In this document: positions 5,716 to 7,152 of the stretch, one piece after another | Layout of the letters: each line of letters begins with the position of its first letter | Numbering within the stretch: position 1 is the stretch's first letter | NCBI GenBank assembly: GCA_012270135.1 | Contig: JAAXIW010000091.1 | Location: forward strand, 1 to 7,152 | DNA: 7,152 nt | Origin: Brevundimonas sp. | GTDB taxonomy: Bacteria > Pseudomonadota > Alphaproteobacteria > Caulobacterales > Caulobacteraceae | Direction: 5' to 3' | Made by a program: the position numbers and the translations under genes | The notes under the pieces: generated by a model | Databases searched by the model: none | What the model was told of the DNA's origin: nothing | Seen by the model: the letters and a program-made list of their open reading frames with translations, nothing else

Positions 5716-6591
5716 CTAGTAGCTGCTCACATCGTCCGGGTGAACCGCCCGGTTCGGCGAACCGTCGAAGGCCCAGCGCAGGAAGCGTGCGGCCGTCAGC
5801 GCCCCGCCCCGCACCAACGGGCCCGGCAGGGCGCGCGGCTGCCGGTGCATGGCCCGGGCCCAGTCCGGCAGCAGGCCCATCCCGGCCTGCATGATCAGGC
5901 CGGCGGCGAGATCGACCGTGGGCATGCCGACGGTCTGACGCATGACCATGGCCGCCACCTCATGCGTCCGGGCGTCGGCCCGCAGCGCCGGACGGTACGA
6001 CTGGATCAGCGCCTCGGCGTCAGCCCGGGTGCGGGGCAGGGGATCGGCGTGCAGCGCCTCTCCGACCCGCGCCATCTCGTCGAAATAGGAGTCCTGTTCG
6101 GCCTGCGGCATGCGCGGTTCGGCGTAGCGGACCCAGGCGTCGAGGAAGCTGATGGTCTCGGTCACATGCACCCAGGCCAGCAGCTTGGGATCGCTGACCC
6201 GGTAGGGGGTCCCATCGGGCAGGACGCCGCGCAGCTTCGCGTGGATGCGGTTGACCTTGTCGATCGCAGCCCGGCCCGCGTCCGCATGATCATAGGTCGT
6301 CACCGCGATGAATTTGGCGGTCCGCCGCAGCCGCCCGTGCATGTCGGCGCGGAAGTCGGAATGGTCCCACACCCCGGCCAGCACCGCCGGATGCAGCATC
6401 TGCAGGAGCAGGCCCGAGACCCCGCCGATCATCATCGTGGTCACATCGCCGTTGACCTTCCACGCCGCAGAATCCGGCGGGAACAGCGCGTCCGCCCGCC
6501 GCAGCACCGGCCGCTCGCCCTTGTCCGCGTCGTTGAAGACCTCGGTGATCTTCCGACGGACGGCGCGTTTCGCGGGCTCGAAGGGCGACAT
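5716..6591 (-). CDS. Oxygenase MpaB family protein (DUF2236)
   Basis: A 291-residue protein of the DUF2236 family, which includes fungal MpaB and the haem b-dependent rubber oxygenase Lcp. It probably binds haem b and oxidises a hydrophobic substrate, but the substrate is unknown. Landmarks: a hydrophobic helix (about 51-66) running into LHPAVLAGVWDHSDF (66-80), GRLRRT (86-91), RIHAKLRG (115-122), DPKLLAWVHVTET (134-146) and a C-terminal helical region ending RAVHPDDVSSY. His142 in the WVH motif is the best candidate for the axial haem ligand, with Arg87 and Thr91 in the positions of Lcp's conserved Arg and Thr; this alignment is from memory. There is no signal peptide, so it should be cytosolic or membrane-associated, unlike secreted Lcp. 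ATG at 6591 is chosen because it follows the trmFO stop by 2 bases (TGA-CC-ATG); an in-frame GTG at 6612 would add 7 residues. No clear Shine-Dalgarno is seen, which suggests coupled translation. Confidence 0.88.
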   Translation of the reverse strand: MSPFEPAKRAVRRKITEVFNDADKGERPVLRRADALFPPDSAAWKVNGDVTTMMIGGVSGLLLQMLHPAVLAGVWDHSDFRADMHGRLRRTAKFIAVTTYDHADAGRAAIDKVNRIHAKLRGVLPDGTPYRVSDPKLLAWVHVTETISFLDAWVRYAEPRMPQAEQDSYFDEMARVGEALHADPLPRTRADAEALIQSYRPALRADARTHEVAAMVMRQTVGMPTVDLAAGLIMQAGMGLLPDWARAMHRQPRALPGPLVRGGALTAARFLRWAFDGSPNRAVHPDDVSSY

Positions 6592-6593
6592 GG

Positions 6594-7152
6594 TCAGGCC
6601 GCGTCCCGCCACGCCTTCAGCGCCTCGATCGCCCGCACGCTCATCAGCCGCTTCTTGGCCCGACCACGCTCCTTGGGATGGATACGCTTGCCCTCGGCGT
6701 CCACCCTCGGCGCCTCAAGCGGCGGGAGCAGGCCGTAGTTGATGTTCATCGGCTGGAATTTCGATCCTTCCAGATGGCCGCCGGTGATGTGCTCCACCAG
6801 CGCCCCGATCGCCGTCTCGGGCGGCGGCGGGGCCAGGTCGCGGCCCAGCGCCTGGGCCGCCGCCAGCCGGCCGGTCAGCAGACCCATGGCGGCGCTCTCG
6901 ACATAGCCCTCGACCCCCGTGACCTGTCCGGAGAAGCGCAGGCGCGGCATCGCCTTCAGGCGCAGTTGGCGGTCCAGCAGCTTGGGCGAGTTCAAGAAGG
7001 TGTTGCGGTGCAGGCCGCCAAGGCGGGCGAACTGGGCGTCCTGCAGGCCGGGGATCATGCGGAAGGTCTCGGCCTGCGCCCCGTGCTTCAGCGTGGTCTG
7101 GAAGCCGACGGGGTTGACCAGGGTGCCCAGCGCGTTGTGCTGCCGCAGCTGG
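6594..7152 (-). CDS. trmFO: TrmFO, folate/FAD-dependent tRNA (uracil-54-C5)-methyltransferase, C-terminal part
   Basis: C-terminal 185 residues of TrmFO, which forms m5U54 in the T-loop of tRNA using methylenetetrahydrofolate as carbon donor and reduced FAD. The start lies beyond the right edge; the frame is open from 7151, well upstream of the internal ATG at 7058. Recognition rests on QLRQHNALGTLVNPVGFQT at the edge, FRMIPGLQDAQF, LHRNTFLNSPKLL, the FAD-contacting GQVTGVEGYVESAAMG (6882-6929), and FQPMNINYGLLPPL near the end, all hallmark TrmFO segments. Full-length members are roughly 440-480 residues, so about 60 percent is missing, including the catalytic Cys residues; the visible part has no Cys. 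It precedes the DUF2236 gene on the same strand with a 2-base gap, so they are probably co-transcribed. Confidence 0.95.
   Translation of the reverse strand, partial: QLRQHNALGTLVNPVGFQTTLKHGAQAETFRMIPGLQDAQFARLGGLHRNTFLNSPKLLDRQLRLKAMPRLRFSGQVTGVEGYVESAAMGLLTGRLAAAQALGRDLAPPPPETAIGALVEHITGGHLEGSKFQPMNINYGLLPPLEAPRVDAEGKRIHPKERGRAKKRLMSVRAIEALKAWRDAA

Noticed and set aside
5146..6738. 530-codon plus-strand open frame spanning the dehydrogenase end, the gap and the DUF2236 gene
   Set aside because: It overlaps two recognised genes in the wrong frame or strand, and its Arg/Pro/His-rich translation looks like GC-driven read-through.

Overview
The window is a very GC-rich stretch from the chromosome of an alphaproteobacterium, most likely of the Caulobacterales (Brevundimonas or Caulobacter type). 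This rests on the strong G/C preference at third codon positions, two promoter-like sites resembling the Caulobacter housekeeping pattern (TTGaC-n-GCTAnA), and the gene complement. The assignment to a genus is an inference. I saw no tRNA, rRNA, CRISPR array, insertion sequence or phage gene.

Positions 1-2870, minus strand: an iron-uptake unit. A TonB-dependent outer-membrane receptor (661-2784) is followed after 2 bases by a PepSY-type inner-membrane protein (from 658 off the left edge). Upstream of the receptor lies an exact 7-bp inverted repeat, TGCGAGT-n7-ACTCGCA, that reads as a Fur-box hexamer array and overlaps a good -35 element. The simple model is that the pair is shut off by Fur when iron is plentiful, that the receptor imports a ferric chelate, and that the PepSY protein acts on it at the inner membrane.

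Positions 2944-3699, plus strand: a divergent gene for a membrane-anchored, proline- and arginine-rich protein of unknown function.

Positions 3785-5431, plus strand: a lipid-related pair. A single-domain SCP-2 sterol/acyl-carrier-like protein (3843-4148) has its own promoter and a strong Shine-Dalgarno site. A stem-loop with a T-run separates it from an acyl-CoA dehydrogenase (4223-5431) that closely resembles the dehydrogenase half of ACAD10/ACAD11.

Positions 5432-5715: a convergent intergenic stretch with no supportable gene. It holds a 9-bp repeat in paired copies, a spaced inverted repeat with an inner hairpin, and a hairpin just beyond the minus-strand gene.

Positions 5716-7152, minus strand: the C-terminal part of trmFO (folate- and FAD-dependent tRNA m5U54 methyltransferase, running off the right edge), then after 2 bases an MpaB/DUF2236-family putative haem oxygenase.

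Most of the window is recognisable gene families. The points most worth a second look are the Fur-box/promoter overlap (which also sets the receptor start), the SCP-2/ACAD11-like pairing, and the tight trmFO-DUF2236 junction.
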